Below are positions 1 through 13,432 of a stretch of DNA of 64,000 nucleotides, one piece after another. The stretch covers positions 1 through 64,000 of the forward strand of contig DF237212.1 in assembly GCA_000708835.1 (NCBI GenBank), in the 5' to 3' direction. A program made the position numbers and the translations under genes. The notes under the pieces were generated by a model. That model did no database searches and was not told where the DNA came from. It was given only the letters and a program-made list of their open reading frames with translations. The stretch is from Klebsormidium nitens. Taxonomy: Eukaryota; Streptophyta; Klebsormidiophyceae; Klebsormidiales; Klebsormidiaceae. Position 1 is the stretch's first letter. Each line of letters starts with the position of its first letter.

Positions 1-418
1 GGAACTTGCATTCGAAAACAGCCTTTCTCTAATTCTCTGCTTATGGTTCCTCGAGCTCCTCAATTATGTCTAGATTGGCCATTCTAGCTTTCCTATCTTA
101 CACCAGGTAACCCTTACCGGTCTCAAAAAGGCCGGTCAAAAGCTCCCGGTGAGGGGTAGCTGGGATCCATCACCAGATTCTTGATCAGCAAAATTGAAGC
201 AATATGGCCCTCAGATGTTTCCAATTTCTGGTCTAGTTTTGACACCACAATTGGCTCCCTAGACTCTAGAGTCGCCAAGACGTTCACTGGCTCCAAATTC
301 GAGAGACAAAGCTGCCCCACCCTGCACAAAGCACAGGCTGCAGGGCGGCTGCAGGGCGGTTGATCATCAGGGCGTGGTGTGGCTGGACTACTTTCAGCAG
401 GTCTCTTGCAGCAGAGCC

Positions 419-3400
419 ATGGGGCCGCTTTCTGGGGCTCTCTCGGGGCACCTGAGAGGGCAGCTTGCTCTGATCAACCGTTCAAAGTCAAAGGATGCGT
501 GCAGTCTGCTCTATCGGAGCGTGTCCTCCTTCTGCGGCGATTCTGCCCCCACTGATGAGCAGGCTGATGAGGGCGTGGGTGGTTCGCGCCAGCCTTCAAT
601 CGAATCCAGTACAACAAACCTCGCAAGCACAAAAAGCGTGCAGCAGCGGCGCTCGCTTTTGGAGAAGCTGGCTTCTGACAGCACCTTTGTTGGAGCTTCA
701 GTTGCGAGCAGGCGCCAGCAGGTGCGGCGAAACAGCACCGCAAGCCCAGCAACAGCGCCCCAGAGCCCTCCCACCGTGCCGCCAAGCACGTCAACTGTGG
801 CCCCAACAGGCAGGGTGCCCGTCAAGCTGCACAGCATCATCCCTGATGAATTGAAGAAGGACATGATCGAGGTTTTCGTCGACGGGCAAGCAGTGAATCT
901 TCCCAAGGGCATGACAGTTCTGCAGGTACTTTCTCTACCGCCTATTGATCGGGTTAGATGTTCAGACGCATCACACAACTTGTGGCAGGCCACATCAAGG
1001 CTTTTGACTGGGGCTGAGGTTGAAGGATTCTTCCATCTCTTGTTCGTACAATTTCTTGTTATGCTGCCGCTAGCAGCACCTTTACCAAGTCTAGCAGCTC
1101 AACTTTTGTTGATCGAGGAAAATTACAGACACTTCTGCGCATACCATCCGCTGCCTGCTGTGCTGCAGGCTTGCGATGAGGCGGGCGTGGACATCCCAAG
1201 GTTCTGCTATCATCCGCGGCTGAGCATTGCTGGCAATTGCCGCATGTGCTTGGTGGAAGTGGAGAAGAGTCCGAAGCCGGTAGCATCGTGTGCCATGCCT
1301 GCAATGCCGGGGATGAAAATCAAGACAGACACACCGCTGGTACGTACTGAGGTCCTCTTTCTTTATCAATCGCACCCTCAATCATGAATAGCCAATCAAC
1401 CAACTCTGCTGCCGGAGCTCAGCATTTGCCTGATGAATTCCAAATCTCTGCAGCTCAATAAACCTGTCTATATGTGCTACATGGAAGATTTGCTGGTAAA
1501 GAGCTAAGGTGGGTTTAGATTGACAGAGAGCTAGTGGATTGGATTGAGGTGTTTGTAGCATCAAATTCAGATTAAACTTGAAACTTTGCAAAGCAGCCAA
1601 CCTTTTTCTCTGCTCTTTGCTGCGACTCAAAGTGATTGTAAATCCTCGTCTTGTCTGTTGCAGGTTAAGAAGGCGCGTGAAGGTGTAATGGAGTTTCTGT
1701 TGCTCAACCACCCTCTCGATTGCCCCATCTGCGATCAAGGTGGCGAGTGCGATCTGCAGGATCAGGCTATGGTGTTCGGCAGCGACAGGGGCCGTTTCAC
1801 CGACATGAAGAGGTCTGTTGTGGATAAGCATCTTGGACCTTTGATTAAGGTGAGTTTCTGCAGGGCAGCTATTTTTTGTTTGTTCCTCCATTGCTTGTAT
1901 ATTGACAGCATCCTCGAGTTGACAACTTGCTGCATGTGATGAAAGTGGTGGGAGTACTTTTGAGGAAACTTGCTGCAGGAGAAGCTAACAGTCCGGTTTG
2001 TCTGGTAACTTCCGTCGTTCCTGAAGGTGCCATATTCGCCATACCTGCGAATTCCGCTGCTCTGCTTATCGCGTTTCCAGCAGATGCCAGCCTCTTTTTG
2101 TCTGCGAGCTGCATGCAGTTGGACAAATCTGGAAGCAGATGCAGACCTGATCTTGGAAGCATATTTATGTTTTTGATCTGAAAGTGAATGAATGCACAGT
2201 TTCTCAACATCAGATGAATTCCTTGCAGACTGTCATGACGCGGTGCATCCACTGCACAAGGTGTGTGCGGTATGCCACCGAGATCGCCGGTGTGGAGGAT
2301 CTTGGGGTCCTGGGCCGCGGAAATGCTGAGGAGATTGGCACGTACGTGGATCGCCTTTCTACGAGCGAGGTATCAGGCAACGTCATCGACTTGTGCCCTG
2401 TGGGAGCCCTCACCAGCAAGCCTTACGCCTTCACCGCCAGGAACTGGGAGCTGGCAAACAAGGAGAGCATTGATGTTAGTGATGCGCTTGGGGCAAACAT
2501 CCGGGTGGACCACAGAGGACCTGAGGTATGCAAACGACTCTCTTTCAGACAGCCGAACTTCAAATTGGTGAAGGTTTCCTTGAAGATTACCAGTGCTTTT
2601 GCATGGGAACCAGCATCAAGTGCTTGCTGGACCTGGAGGTTGCTTTGTGTCTACTGCTTTTCCAAAAATGCTTGAAAGACAGGGCCCAACGGGTCTCCTT
2701 CTTCTGACAAGAAAACCATGATAAGCCACTGTTTGACTTCACATCTCTGGAATTGTTTTCTCATAAGGCTCCGCTGAGCCTCGACTTCACATTTCTGGAG
2801 GCTTTTCTCATAAGGCTCCGCTCAGACTCTCCCAAGTGATCCTCTGACTGGTAGTTCTTATCCTCTGAACCAATTCCCCGCTATCTGCAGGTGATGCGCG
2901 TCGTCCCGCGGCTGAACGAGGACGTCAACGAGGAGTGGCTCACTGACAAGGGTCGCTTCATGTATGACGGCCTCAAGCGGCAGCGCCTCGCCCTGCCCTA
3001 CGTGCGCGGCCCCGACGGCCGCCTCCAGCCCTCCGATTGGCAGGGGGCGCTTCAGGAGGCTGCGCGTGCTTTGACCTCCGTTCCAGGGGAAGAGATTGCC
3101 GCCGTTGTCGGGAAGCTAGCTGACGTGGAGTCCATCACTGCGCTCAAGGACTTCATGGCGCGGCTCAACTCCCAGCGGCTGTACATCGAGGGCGCCGAGG
3201 GCCAGGAGAACGCCGACATTCGGCCGAGCTACCTCTTCAACACGGGGATCGCCGCCCTCGAGGACGCGGACGCGGTGCTGCTCGTGGGGACGGACCTGCG
3301 CTCCGAGGCGCCCCTGCTCAACGTGCGCCTGCGCAAGGCCTTCCGCGCCGGCACGCTGCGCGACATTGCGGCGGTCGGGCCCGCGGACATGGACCTGACG

Positions 3401-4635
3401 TACCCGCACGAGCACCTCGGCGACAAGGCGCAGGACCTCTCCAAGCTGACCTCCGGGAAGGGCGGGTTCGCGGAGACCCTCGCCAAGGCAGAGCGCCCGG
3501 CGATCATCGTCGGCGCGGGCGTCCTGAGGCGGCCCGACAGGGACGCAATTCTGGGGGTGGTGGATCGGATTGCCAAGCAGGCGGGGGTGATCAAGGAGGA
3601 CTGGAATGGCCTCAATGTGCTGCAGCTGACGGCGAGCTCGACCGGCGCGCTGGACTTGGGCTTTGTGCCGGGGCCGGGGGTGAAGAAGGACGCGCCGCCG
3701 GCAAAGGTGGTGTACCTGCTGGGAGCGGACGAGGGGCTGAGCAAGTTCGTCGGGGAGGACAGTTTCGTGATTTACCAGGGGCACCACGGGGACCAGGGCG
3801 CGAGCAGGGCGAACGTGGTGCTCCCGGGCGCGGCCTACACCGAGAAGGAGGCGACGTACGTCAACACGGAGGGCCGGCCGCAGAGGACGATGGCGGCAGT
3901 TCCTGTGCCAGGTTAGTCCACCGACTGAGAATGTCCAAATTTCAGTGTCGGTTGGCAGAGGATAAGGGTGGCAGATTGTGATTAGGATTCAGCGTTGAAG
4001 GCCTCACAGACTGTGTTCTTCATTGATGTGATCAGCGAAGGTACTCAGACGGCCGTCGCATCTTCCTGCAACAGGTTGGCATGGTTCTTCCTGAGCAAGG
4101 GAAACGGTCCCCTATTCTGGAGGTGCAGTTGCAGGATTGAGATTTGCTGCTCATCGGACTTGATTCTTCACCATATGTAAGCCTCTGTGCAGAGCTAAAT
4201 TGTAAGCCTTTGTGCAAAGCTAAATATCGTAAACTTGGGACACCTGCAGGTAATGCGCGTGAGGACTGGAAGATCCTTCGTGCTCTGTCCGAGATCGCCG
4301 GAGTCCAGCTTCCATACGATACCACTGATGCCGTGCGGAGAAGGGCGGCCGAGATTGCCCCCCAGCTGGAGAGGCTCGAGGAGGTGGAAGTTTCCGAGGT
4401 CAGCATGGCAGCGCGCACGGCACCATCTAAGGCGTCCGCTGGACCCCTGCTGAAGGAGCCGTTTACGAGGGCTGTGCCAAACTTCTACATGACTGATCCC
4501 ATCAGCAGAGCCAGCCAGACCATGGCCAGATGTACGTCAATGTTCAAAAGCCAGAAGGAGGTGGACGCGCAGGAGGATTGGTTGTTGCACGCCGACTGGG
4601 GCAAGCAGAAGGCGGCGAAGCAACCAGCTCTTTAA
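419..4635 (+). CDS. NDUFS1: NADH-ubiquinone oxidoreductase 75 kDa subunit, mitochondrial complex I (6 exons)
   Basis: This is the largest iron-sulfur subunit of the complex I N-module, which passes electrons from FMN towards ubiquinone in the matrix arm. Exons 419-925, 1169-1339, 1664-1849, 2229-2525, 2891-3911 and 4250-4635 join in phase to 855 codons. The visible cluster ligands are a 2Fe-2S ferredoxin set (Cys182, 193, 196, 210), a His/Cys set (H242, C246, C249, C255 in [14 protein letters not shown]) and a 4Cys set (C294, C297, C300, C344 in TRCIHCTRC and DLCPVGAL). The large exon 5 is the molybdopterin-oxidoreductase-like domain. The first ~145 residues are Ser/Ala/Thr-rich and basic, as expected of a mitochondrial presequence but longer than usual; family members are near 730-750 residues. 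An in-frame ATG at 374 is an alternative start; I chose 419 because the presequence-like residues begin there. Family assignment is secure. Confidence 0.95.
2735..2826 (+). repeat. Tandem 48-bp duplication in NDUFS1 intron 4
   Basis: Two adjacent copies (2735-2782 and 2783-about 2826) both run from GACTTCACAT through CTCATAAGGCTCCGCT, with a few mismatches. They lie upstream of the exon 5 acceptor and do not enter coding sequence. Confidence 0.8.
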
Positions 4636-5927
4636 AATGGGTGCTTTCTACATTTGGAACCGTTCATGTAGGGTCCGTCGTATATAAGATCTAAGAGATG
4701 CAGGTAGTCGCTCCCAGGAATGGCAGCTTCAGTTTCCGCTCTGACATTCAGCATGCCTTGCAGCTTCAATTGTACAACTGAACCTCCACCAAAAAAACAA
4801 TCCGTTGCCAACTCAATCTTTGATTATTGAGCTAAGCGCAGCACGACTTAAGGACCAATTAAAGGTACTACTGGCATCATGTCTTCTTCAATAAACCTCT
4901 ATATAATACTCTGCCGGGCTGCCTTTGATGAGTTGCCTAGCCCAGCATGTGTGCAACTTGTAGCTGTCCGAGCCCTGTAGGGTGGTCGGTCACCTATATG
5001 TCGCTACACGCTCGTGCATTCTCCCAGGATCGCGGGCGGCAGCTGAAATGCAAGCATTTGTGACCTCGGCGCGTGCCACTCATCCGTGATCGAGCCTGCC
5101 CATGCCCAGGCGCGCCTGTCCCGCCGCGACAAATTATTGCTGCCAAATTAGGCGTGATGTAGCGCAATGCAATCAATGATCAATTGATAGACAACTACTC
5201 TGCACGTAAAACGAATGTACCATGACAATCATCATGAAGCATGCCGCTAAATGCATGTAGGATTGGGTCTGGATTGCTTCAAGTATACATGAAGGCTGCA
5301 GCTGTGTGATCGAAGATACTTCCGACGATTCTCCAACCGTCCTGGCTCGTACTCGCTGCTGCATACCACTAATCGACCTGAGCACCTACCATATCATGCT
5401 TCAAGCTCTTCTAAAAAAACAATTAAAGCAACGTTTAGCTGCTGCGGTGCTCGACTGAGACTACAACTGCTCGACCGCCACGTTGGACGGTATATACGAT
5501 CATTGATCATCATATGAAGCTGTGAGATCTAAGATCTGTCATGCAGGACCTTTCTGACACTTCGTGGTGCAAAAGATTGCAAGCCTGGCCCTCGATTGAA
5601 TGAAGCAAGTGAAAAAAGCTGGAGTTCTTTGACAAGCACGGTTTCAGCTTCAAACGCTGTGGTACCCAACGAGTCGGGTAAGAGCAGAGGGAGGCCTGAA
5701 TATGCCATCATATATATGAGTTAATCTACCGGAAGAGCGCGCCTGCACTACAGTAGTTTCGAGATAAGAATGCCTGGAGGAATATGCCCAGCCCTCGAAG
5801 GAGAGTCGGGCCGCGGTCCCAGTCAGCAATTCTCACACATGGTGAAGCTCATTCGTAAAGTCCGCCTGGATTGAGCAGGGTACGTTGCGCTAGGCTCTAG
5901 TGAGAGAAGGTTTACTATGTAGCACTG
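4636..5927. other. Intergenic stretch, no gene recognised
   Basis: This holds the NDUFS1 3' flank and AT-richer DNA with several GCATGC/ATGATCAT-type short palindromes (for example around 5238-5255 and 5500-5516). The open frames are under 75 codons and none carries a recognisable domain or plausible splice partners. Confidence 0.6.
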
Positions 5928-8900
5928 ATGCGCAGTCCTGGAAGGAATCGTTCGACTCTAGACGGTCTTCTTGTCCTAGCTGTTATCGTGCTGGAAGGTA
6001 GCTCTTGGACATTCCAGGATGTTGGCTTGGAGGGGAGGCTCCCGAAGAAAGATCAAAGAAGTGAGAACGGAAAGGATAACCTTTTGGTGTGCTTCTGCGA
6101 TGGTGAAATCAGCCTGATTGAAGTCATATCTGATCTCTCCTAGACAGAGCCTTGTACACAAGAATTGCCCCAGACTTGCCCTTATGTGAGACTCACAACT
6201 CATTGTTTCTTCTGCAGACGAAGCAATCTGTTCAAGGCAAGCAAAGACACTTCTTTGAACAGCGCAGACTGCTCAATAGGTCGGATGCTTCTGGTTCTGT
6301 CAGAAGGGCAGAAGACGCTGCTGCATCCTTCCCAGCAAAGCAGAGGAAAGGTGGGAGCCTGGACATCATAAGTCTGACGTCTCTATTAATTGTATCAAAG
6401 GCGAGCAAGAATGGCGACACGGTAGACGGGCAGCCTGTAGGAGCAGAAGCGTCCGGTCTTGGTGACAGCACTTTGAGACTGGGAACAAGAAGCAAGGAAT
6501 GGTCAACCCCGGGTGGTCAAGCGTCCAAGGTTCAGCCTCTAGAAAAGCCTCTGGAAGAGAAGGAAGGATCTCTTCAGAAGGATTACCACGGCTTATTGAG
6601 AGGTGAGAGACTTCTTGAGTTCTCCTCGATAGAAATGTTCAGGGAGCCTTTTGTCTATGAAATGTGCATGCTCAACTAACGATGCAACTTCTTGAGGGTA
6701 GTACAGAGGCCTAAAAGAGTCAAGGGTCTTTCGAAAACAGTAGCCTAGTATCAATTATTGCTGAATGGTTGTGGCTCTTGCAGGTTTGCAGTTGAGAAGA
6801 AGCAGACTGGGCGGAGAAGCTGAAGATGTGTCAGAAGGAAACGGGTGAGGTCCAAACTTAATGTATCCCAATCAAACTGACATTTCCTCTGACGTCGTCT
6901 CATCTGGACATAGCGATCCACATACGCAGAGGTTTAAACCACAAATTTTGATGATGCAGGTCCGCTCCTCCTGAAGTGGAAAAGAAAGAAGACCAGCATC
7001 AGAGGGTAAAGAAAGTAGCTTGCTCGAAGCTGAAGAAACCCAAAGGTGAACAACGAGCGAGCATCCAATCAAACAGGGGATTGCCATGGTTGAAGCAGAG
7101 TTCACTTGAAGTTCCCGGCTAATTTTACCCCTCTGGTCATTAGGATGCAAGCTATCGCCGTTGCTGATTGAATAATGAGATCCCGATTCCCCGTAAAACA
7201 GTTGACAGTGAGCTTCTTGAAATCCATATTATTCTGTCCCTTTCTACAGGATTTGATATCTTCGATGTTATCGACGAGCAGGAGGACAGAGGTGGTGCCC
7301 GGAATTCGGCACGGCAAGAGAGTTATGCAGCTTTTGCTGTTCAAGGAACAGGAGAGATAGCCGAAGGCTCTCCGCCGTCTACGCCGCCCGCAAATCTGAG
7401 ACAAAGCCCTAATAACAAAGAGTAAGAATCCATTTTTGAAGACCGACGAATGTCTGTTCATTTTGATCTTTATCTACTACGAAGAATCGTTCGTTGAAAT
7501 CGCAACTTTCACGTAATTGAGCGATCTGTGCCATAACAATCAACTTTACGAACGATAACTTCCTTTGCAGTTTCCATGATTTACCTCGATCTTTAAAGGA
7601 TCGAAATGCAACGAGCCGATCAGAAGAAGAGCGTCATGAACAGCGAGTCAAGTCAAATCATCAGCGCAGACCGTTTCAGACGCTTCAACCAGAGGAGTTC
7701 CCGCGAACTCCTAAGAGCGTTTCATTCATTGCAACCGGTCACCAGTCGCCTTCTCAACAAACGCAGGTGATTCATTTCTTTCAAAATCGTTGAACGGGTT
7801 GGTGCACGAGGTCTATTGCAACCCTTTTCAGATCTCTTTAGTTTTGTCGAGAGTACTGAATCCGGACTTATTACGTGGAGCAAACTCAAAGTCCTGGGAT
7901 TGCTATTATTGGCAATCAGCAAACCGAGAGGGTCATATTCGTTTCTACAAACGAATCCTCGTATCCGAGGACGATTACGTGACCACTCCGATTGAAACAA
8001 ATTGGGACTGATTTGTATTCCATTTATTGCAGTTTCTCGACGGGATGCATGAGAACAAGGCTCGCAGACAGCGGGAGGCTTCGCGGTTGGAAAATCTCCA
8101 GAGAGTCTCCGAAGTTTCCGATTTCGAAGATACGGTTACTGAGCCAGAGCTTCAGCCTCTTGATTTTCTGCGTGCAAAAGAAGACGGCAGATTTGACTTA
8201 GAAGCAAGGCCTTCAAGCTGCGAGCTCGAAAACCATTTCTCTCTTTCACCCCCGGAAACTGAGGGAAATCTCTTTTTCTCTCCTTTTGGGATCGAGGAAG
8301 AACGAGGAGAAGGAGTAGCATCAAGGCACGAGTTTGACTTTTTCTCTGAAAGCTTTCCAGTCAGCGAGAGGAAAGACGAGTCTCCATTCCAAACCCAAGG
8401 CTTCCGTTTCCTGTCAACAGTGGATTCCCCAATTCAACAACGTAGTAACAGGAGCACTTTGGATAAGAGCGGCTTCTTTTCCCTGCACGACCAGATTGAC
8501 GACTTCGACAACCAGACACACTCAGTACCAGATGCTAATCCGTTCTTCTCCGAAGATCAGGATGTCTTCGATAGCCATTCTGGTCGTAGACCACTTGCAA
8601 AATCGAGTATAGACGGCAGGGAAGAAAAGGAAGCATTTTCTGAGCACGAGTTTTCCTCCGAATCTCTCTTTCAGCGATCTTGGACGGGTGATCTGGGACT
8701 CGCCCCTGGTGCTCGATCAGAGGTTGACTGGCAAAACGGGGTCGCATTTTGCAGCGAAAGGGCTCGAGTAAGCTTCCACATCACATCCAGATTTGCTTGT
8801 CTTGTATCTCCAATCTTTCCACCACATCTAAGTCAAGCTTGCGGAGCAGATGGCATTGCAAACTTTGATGGGAGTCTACTTCATCAATCATTAGTAAGCT

Positions 8901-11900
8901 TCGCGCCTGCTTGACCATGTGACGGTGTCTTGCAGGAAGAAACGACAAACGATACGTTGACGACGAGAATTCTCGTTTTTGTTGATTTCAGCATTCCAGA
9001 CTTCCTTCCGTCTCGAAGAGCAGAATCCAACCGGTTCCAGGAATTCCTGCAAGGAGTCCCGTCAAAGCCTGAATCGACAGAGTTTTACCCTGCTTTGCGA
9101 GAACAAGATTCTCAAGATAGCCCAAGCAAAGAATTCTCCGGCAGCGAAGTGTTGAGAGGGCTCGCAACTGAGTCTCTGGAAGAAGAGGAAGGACACCCGT
9201 TTGGGGAGACCAATCTTGAAGATGTCCTCCATCGTCAATCTTCCGAGCGGTTCTCACCTGCAAGGGTTGCCGAAGAAAGGTATGCAGATGGGTGAGTTCC
9301 TATTTTAGACCGTCATCAAGGAAACGGAATACTGATCTGCTGCAGGAAAGTGAGCGACAAAGTTTATGAATTAGTCATGCACGTAGGAAACTGACAGGAA
9401 ATGAGACAATAATCTTCGGATTCTTAATGACCGCGCACGATGCTCTTCTGCAGCTTTCTTCCCCTCACGAGTCCCTTTGGTCCGCAAGAACGTCGGCTGG
9501 ACGAATTCTTCTCAGCACAGACAGTTCCTGCAGCTGGTAAGTGCTGAACACAATCATCTTATAAGGGCAGCCTCAGTATTATAGAAGCATTGTGGGCAGC
9601 TGCAGGACAGCTTGCCTCTAGCCAAGTTGTATGATAGCAGTCAATGGAGGACTGCTTGACTTCCATGCTGGCAAGAAAGCAAATAGCTCTTGGCGGTTCT
9701 TCAAAACAACTGGGCAACTGAGCTTTGCATCTTTGTACGGCTTGGTCAGCTTGTCGTGCACCTTACGGCTCTTCCAGGTGACATATTGCTCCCTCTGTTC
9801 GCGTATCAGGTGCGCATTCGTTCTACGACCAGGTAATCCGAAGCAGACATGAGACTAGGATTGCATTCGAATAAGGCTGTCCAGATTGTGTGAGATATTC
9901 ATTCTTTCTGCAGGCGATGAGGTCGATCAAAGCCCGCCATCAGCCCCTCCTGCCCAGGACAAGAAAGATGCCGACGTCGCCAAGCTCGACCTTGGCGTCA
10001 GTCTGGAGGTCGACCTAGCTGCAGATTTCAATGCTGAGAGGACGGCAGGACCAGAGGCGGGCTTTGAGCCCTTGTTTCCTTCAATTTCGTCGCCAATTAC
10101 TAGGACTGTCGACACTCCGGGTGCAAGGCAGCAAGAGATCGACTTTTTCCATGTGGGGCCTGCCAGTGAGCTTGCGTTCATGGAGCAAGGCACGAAAGAA
10201 GGTGGTGTTCTATCGCACCAAGATTGTGACCTCTTTCCGAAGCCTTCTTCGGGACTCGGAAAACGCCTATTTGCTGATCTCGACATCGACCTGGAGGAGA
10301 GTGCTCCAGCTCTTGACTCTGACACCAAGCGTCATGACTTCAGACGTGCCAGCCCAAAGATGAAGCTAGATTTTCTCGACACTGTAGGCTGCGAGAAAGT
10401 TGCTGAGGGTGAAGAAAATGTCGGCTGGAGAGAAGCTGAAGCCCAACCTGAGACTTCCCCGGTGGGCAAGCAGTCAGGTCTGAAACGGCTGAACATACCC
10501 AGAAGTAACTTTGCAGCATTTGAAGAGCAGGAGGTAACCGAGCTACAGCAAGGTGATGAGATTGCAAGAGGAAGCTCTTTAGAAAGGAGGGGCAGTTGCT
10601 CCGCTTCTCCAGCCAGATCGCCAATAAATGGCAAAGAGGAGCTCCAAACCATTCCGCAGGTAGAGGCACCGAGCCTGCAATATAGGGAACCTCCAAACGC
10701 CTTTTTCTCCGACTTCCCAGCGCGGCACGAAACCGAAGGCAGCGAGCATCTCTTGTTTGGTGATAGCGAGCAGAAGCTCAGAAGCACGGATGAGATTCTG
10801 AAGCGCTTGGTACCCAAACGCGTGCTGGAGGAGGGAGAGGATGTGCCGCCAAAGCGACCTCGAAGAACTCTCAAAGAGGCAACGTTCTGTCTTGACTTGA
10901 ATGCAGCTTTCACTTGCGAAACCTCTTTCTTCGAGACCGAGGACTTTGGAGGCAAGAAGGGGCCGGCAGCCTCTTTGAGCAGTGAACCTGCAGAGTCCGC
11001 CGCTGCGGCTCAACACGATGCGGCGAAAGTTCCGCTCCCGCGAGGGACAGGCGCTGATGGCGGCCCCAAAGGAAGCGGCGGCGAACGCTTCGAAGATGCT
11101 CTGCCTGATTGGGCTGGTGCGTGCGAAGAGGCGGCGCCTCCTCAGGCGCCTCCTCAGCACGAGCATGTCGAGCAGTCCGTCGAAATAGAGTCAGGAGCAC
11201 AACGGCCGAAGCGCCCGCCCTCTGCACCGTCAGCCGCATCGAGCTCTCAGGGACAAGATTTAGACGAAGCAAGCTTGCAGGAGAAACCCCCAAAGGAAAG
11301 AGAGAAGCTTCTCTGCAGCGTCCCGACTCAACCGGAGGCTGCCGACGAGACGAACTTGGCAAAAGCGAAGGCGGTTCGCGCGGACATGGAGAAAGACCAG
11401 ACGGCAGAGATGGCAGAGGCGGCCGCGGTGATTGCAGAGGAGGATGGAAGCGGGGGCAAAAGTGACAGGAGCGCTGCTAAGAGCATAAGTGTACTCAAAA
11501 CGGGGACGAAGAAGCTTGGTCTGCCCTCGAGGAGCCCTCCATTCGACGGCAAGCCGAGTCAGGCGGAAGCGTCTCCTGTAAGAACGACCGCAGAAGGTCC
11601 TCTCGGAAACCAGGAGAAGAAACAGGAGGATCGAGCGCCCTGCAAAGAGTGCTCGCCGGAGCCAGAGAGAGCGATCGAGAGTGAGAGTGGAACGGGCAAC
11701 AAATATGGAGAGGGGCGAGAAGGGAGAGAAGAAGTCGAGGAGGAAGGATACGAAGATAACGCGCAGGCGAGGGGGGAGGACGGGCCAGCGCAGAAAACGG
11801 AAGGGGCCAGAGGTGACCTCGGCGTGGATCGTGGTCGGGGTTCGAGTCGAGCGTCAATTGAAGCAGGGAGAGGAGCCGACGAACAGGAGTGCCGAGTTTG

Positions 11901-12484
11901 CAGTAGAGTGGGGAAGCAGTCAGCGGCCGAAGAAACGCCAAGGGAGCAGCTTCGAGAGCGGGGCGACACCTCTTCGAGGGAGGAAGAGGCTGCTGACAGT
12001 GGCGAGGACGTCACTGTGACGGCGGCGAAGGCGCTGTGTCTGCTCAAGTAAGTAAGGTAAACAAGGGGTGTGAGGAATCCAATTCAATGCACTGTTCTAT
12101 ACCTCTGGTAGGTGGTATGTGAGACCTTTTCCAAGCCCTGATGGGGTCTCTCAAAGGACTGATACTGTTTGACCTTAAAAGTCAAACAACCTACTTTGAA
12201 TGAATTTTACCGGTCACCTTTACGCTCACCATACTAACTCTCATGCTTCTCTGCAATGTTGGCATGCTTTTCAACAAGAACATCATGAAGGCTCTTGGTT
12301 AGGCAAGCTGCATTCTGACAAGCGGAAAACTTGCAGGAGTGAGATGGTTGACGAGGAGGTCGTGCAGGGAGAGAACGGCTTTCCTTCCGGCGGAGGAAAT
12401 TTTGAGGAGGATCTCGTCAACTTCGAGGATGGGTCGATCTTGCAGCAAGGAATGGACGATTGGAAAATTAGACCCGAGCCTTGA
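5928..12484 (+). CDS. Large intrinsically disordered protein with repeated FFS motifs (function unknown)
   Basis: I do not recognise this family. Ten exons join without a frame break: 6218-6602, 6784-6844, 6960-7045, 7250-7421, 7571-7766, 8033-8767, 8936-9291, 9454-9536, 9914-12047 and 12337-12484 (stop TGA). That gives about 1450 residues. The first exon is uncertain: an ATG at 5928 with a donor near 6087 would keep phase but is only one option. The protein is rich in Ser, Glu, Asp, Arg and Lys and has no globular domain or membrane segment I can see. Its distinctive feature is a recurring Phe-Phe-Ser core in acidic surroundings (six copies, 8273 to 10710), plus related DFF and FDFF patches. 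A basic KRPRR-type cluster near 10850 could be a nuclear localisation signal. The last third is charged low-complexity sequence. It could be a scaffold or adaptor using short linear motifs; that is inference only. Confidence 0.65.
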
Positions 12485-13432
12485 CTTCACCGTGTCCTAG
12501 TGCTCTTTGTCTCGAGACTGCTCTGTGCTTGCGCTGCAAACTTGTCCGCCCAGATTCATTGTGTCGAATTGGGCACTAGGACGTAGAAGAAAGGGAATCG
12601 TAACTTTTGCTGCTGTCAATTTTCAGGAAAATAGCTGGCACTTGTCCGCACTATGCTTGTTTGACCATGATGCCACTGCTTCTGGGCGGCGTCAAGCCTT
12701 CGATGTTCCTGACGTACTACATGCTTCAAATGACGCATACAATTCATCTGAAAAGTAGTCTCGATAACTCATATTGACTTCGTCATGACCGTCAGCACCC
12801 ACGTCAGCCTGTGTGTTCGATGTTGTTGTCACGCTCGCGAACATTTTTGTCAGAGTTTGTCAGAGTTGGTAGGTAGCATGAAGTGGCATGTCGCTAGCAA
12901 CTGTGGTTACTGCCAAGCAAAGATATATCGAAAGGACTTGGACCTGCCGAACCTCGCAGCAAATCAAACAGAGTGTCAACGCTCTTTTCATCTCTAGTCA
13001 GCTTGGAAGCTGGGATAGTTAACGCATATGAATCCAACGACTGCAAAGACTGCAGTCACCATTCAAGTGCTCAGATGTTGCTGCATCTTGATTCATATTT
13101 GGCGATGTCGCTTCATGATGTCAACCTTGAACAACCTGCGATGCAATGCACTTGAGTTTTGAATGCAGCCGCTTTGAATGGAGCCAAAGCCCGAAGGCAC
13201 AAAGTCAGGCCGCTAATCACCTGCCAGAATGCTCGACACCTTCTGGATAATCGTGACCCTTCAGGGCGATTTGTGAGCAGACTCCGGCCGTCCGATGTGA
13301 AAGTCCAGACGCAAACCCGCAATAACCACCATAGCAACCCCACCCGTCTCCTGGGCGCCTATCTTTCACGCGAACTCTGGCGCGGGGGCAAAGCGGAATG
13401 CTGATCAATCTGAACCTTGAACCACCACCACC
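12485..13432. other. Intergenic spacer
   Basis: No coding exon recognised. It contains the 3' flank of the disordered-protein gene and the upstream region and presumed promoter of the AP endonuclease gene. The sequence just before the ATG at 13433 is a run of ACC triplets, a plausible 5' leader. Confidence 0.5.

Noticed and set aside
3116-3787. Minus-strand frames of 171-223 codons
   Set aside because: Antisense shadows of the GC-rich NDUFS1 exon 5, which has clear family homology on the plus strand.
10332-12047. Several long minus-strand frames
   Set aside because: Antisense to the big exon of the disordered-protein gene. The plus exon keeps phase with flanking exons; these do not join to anything.
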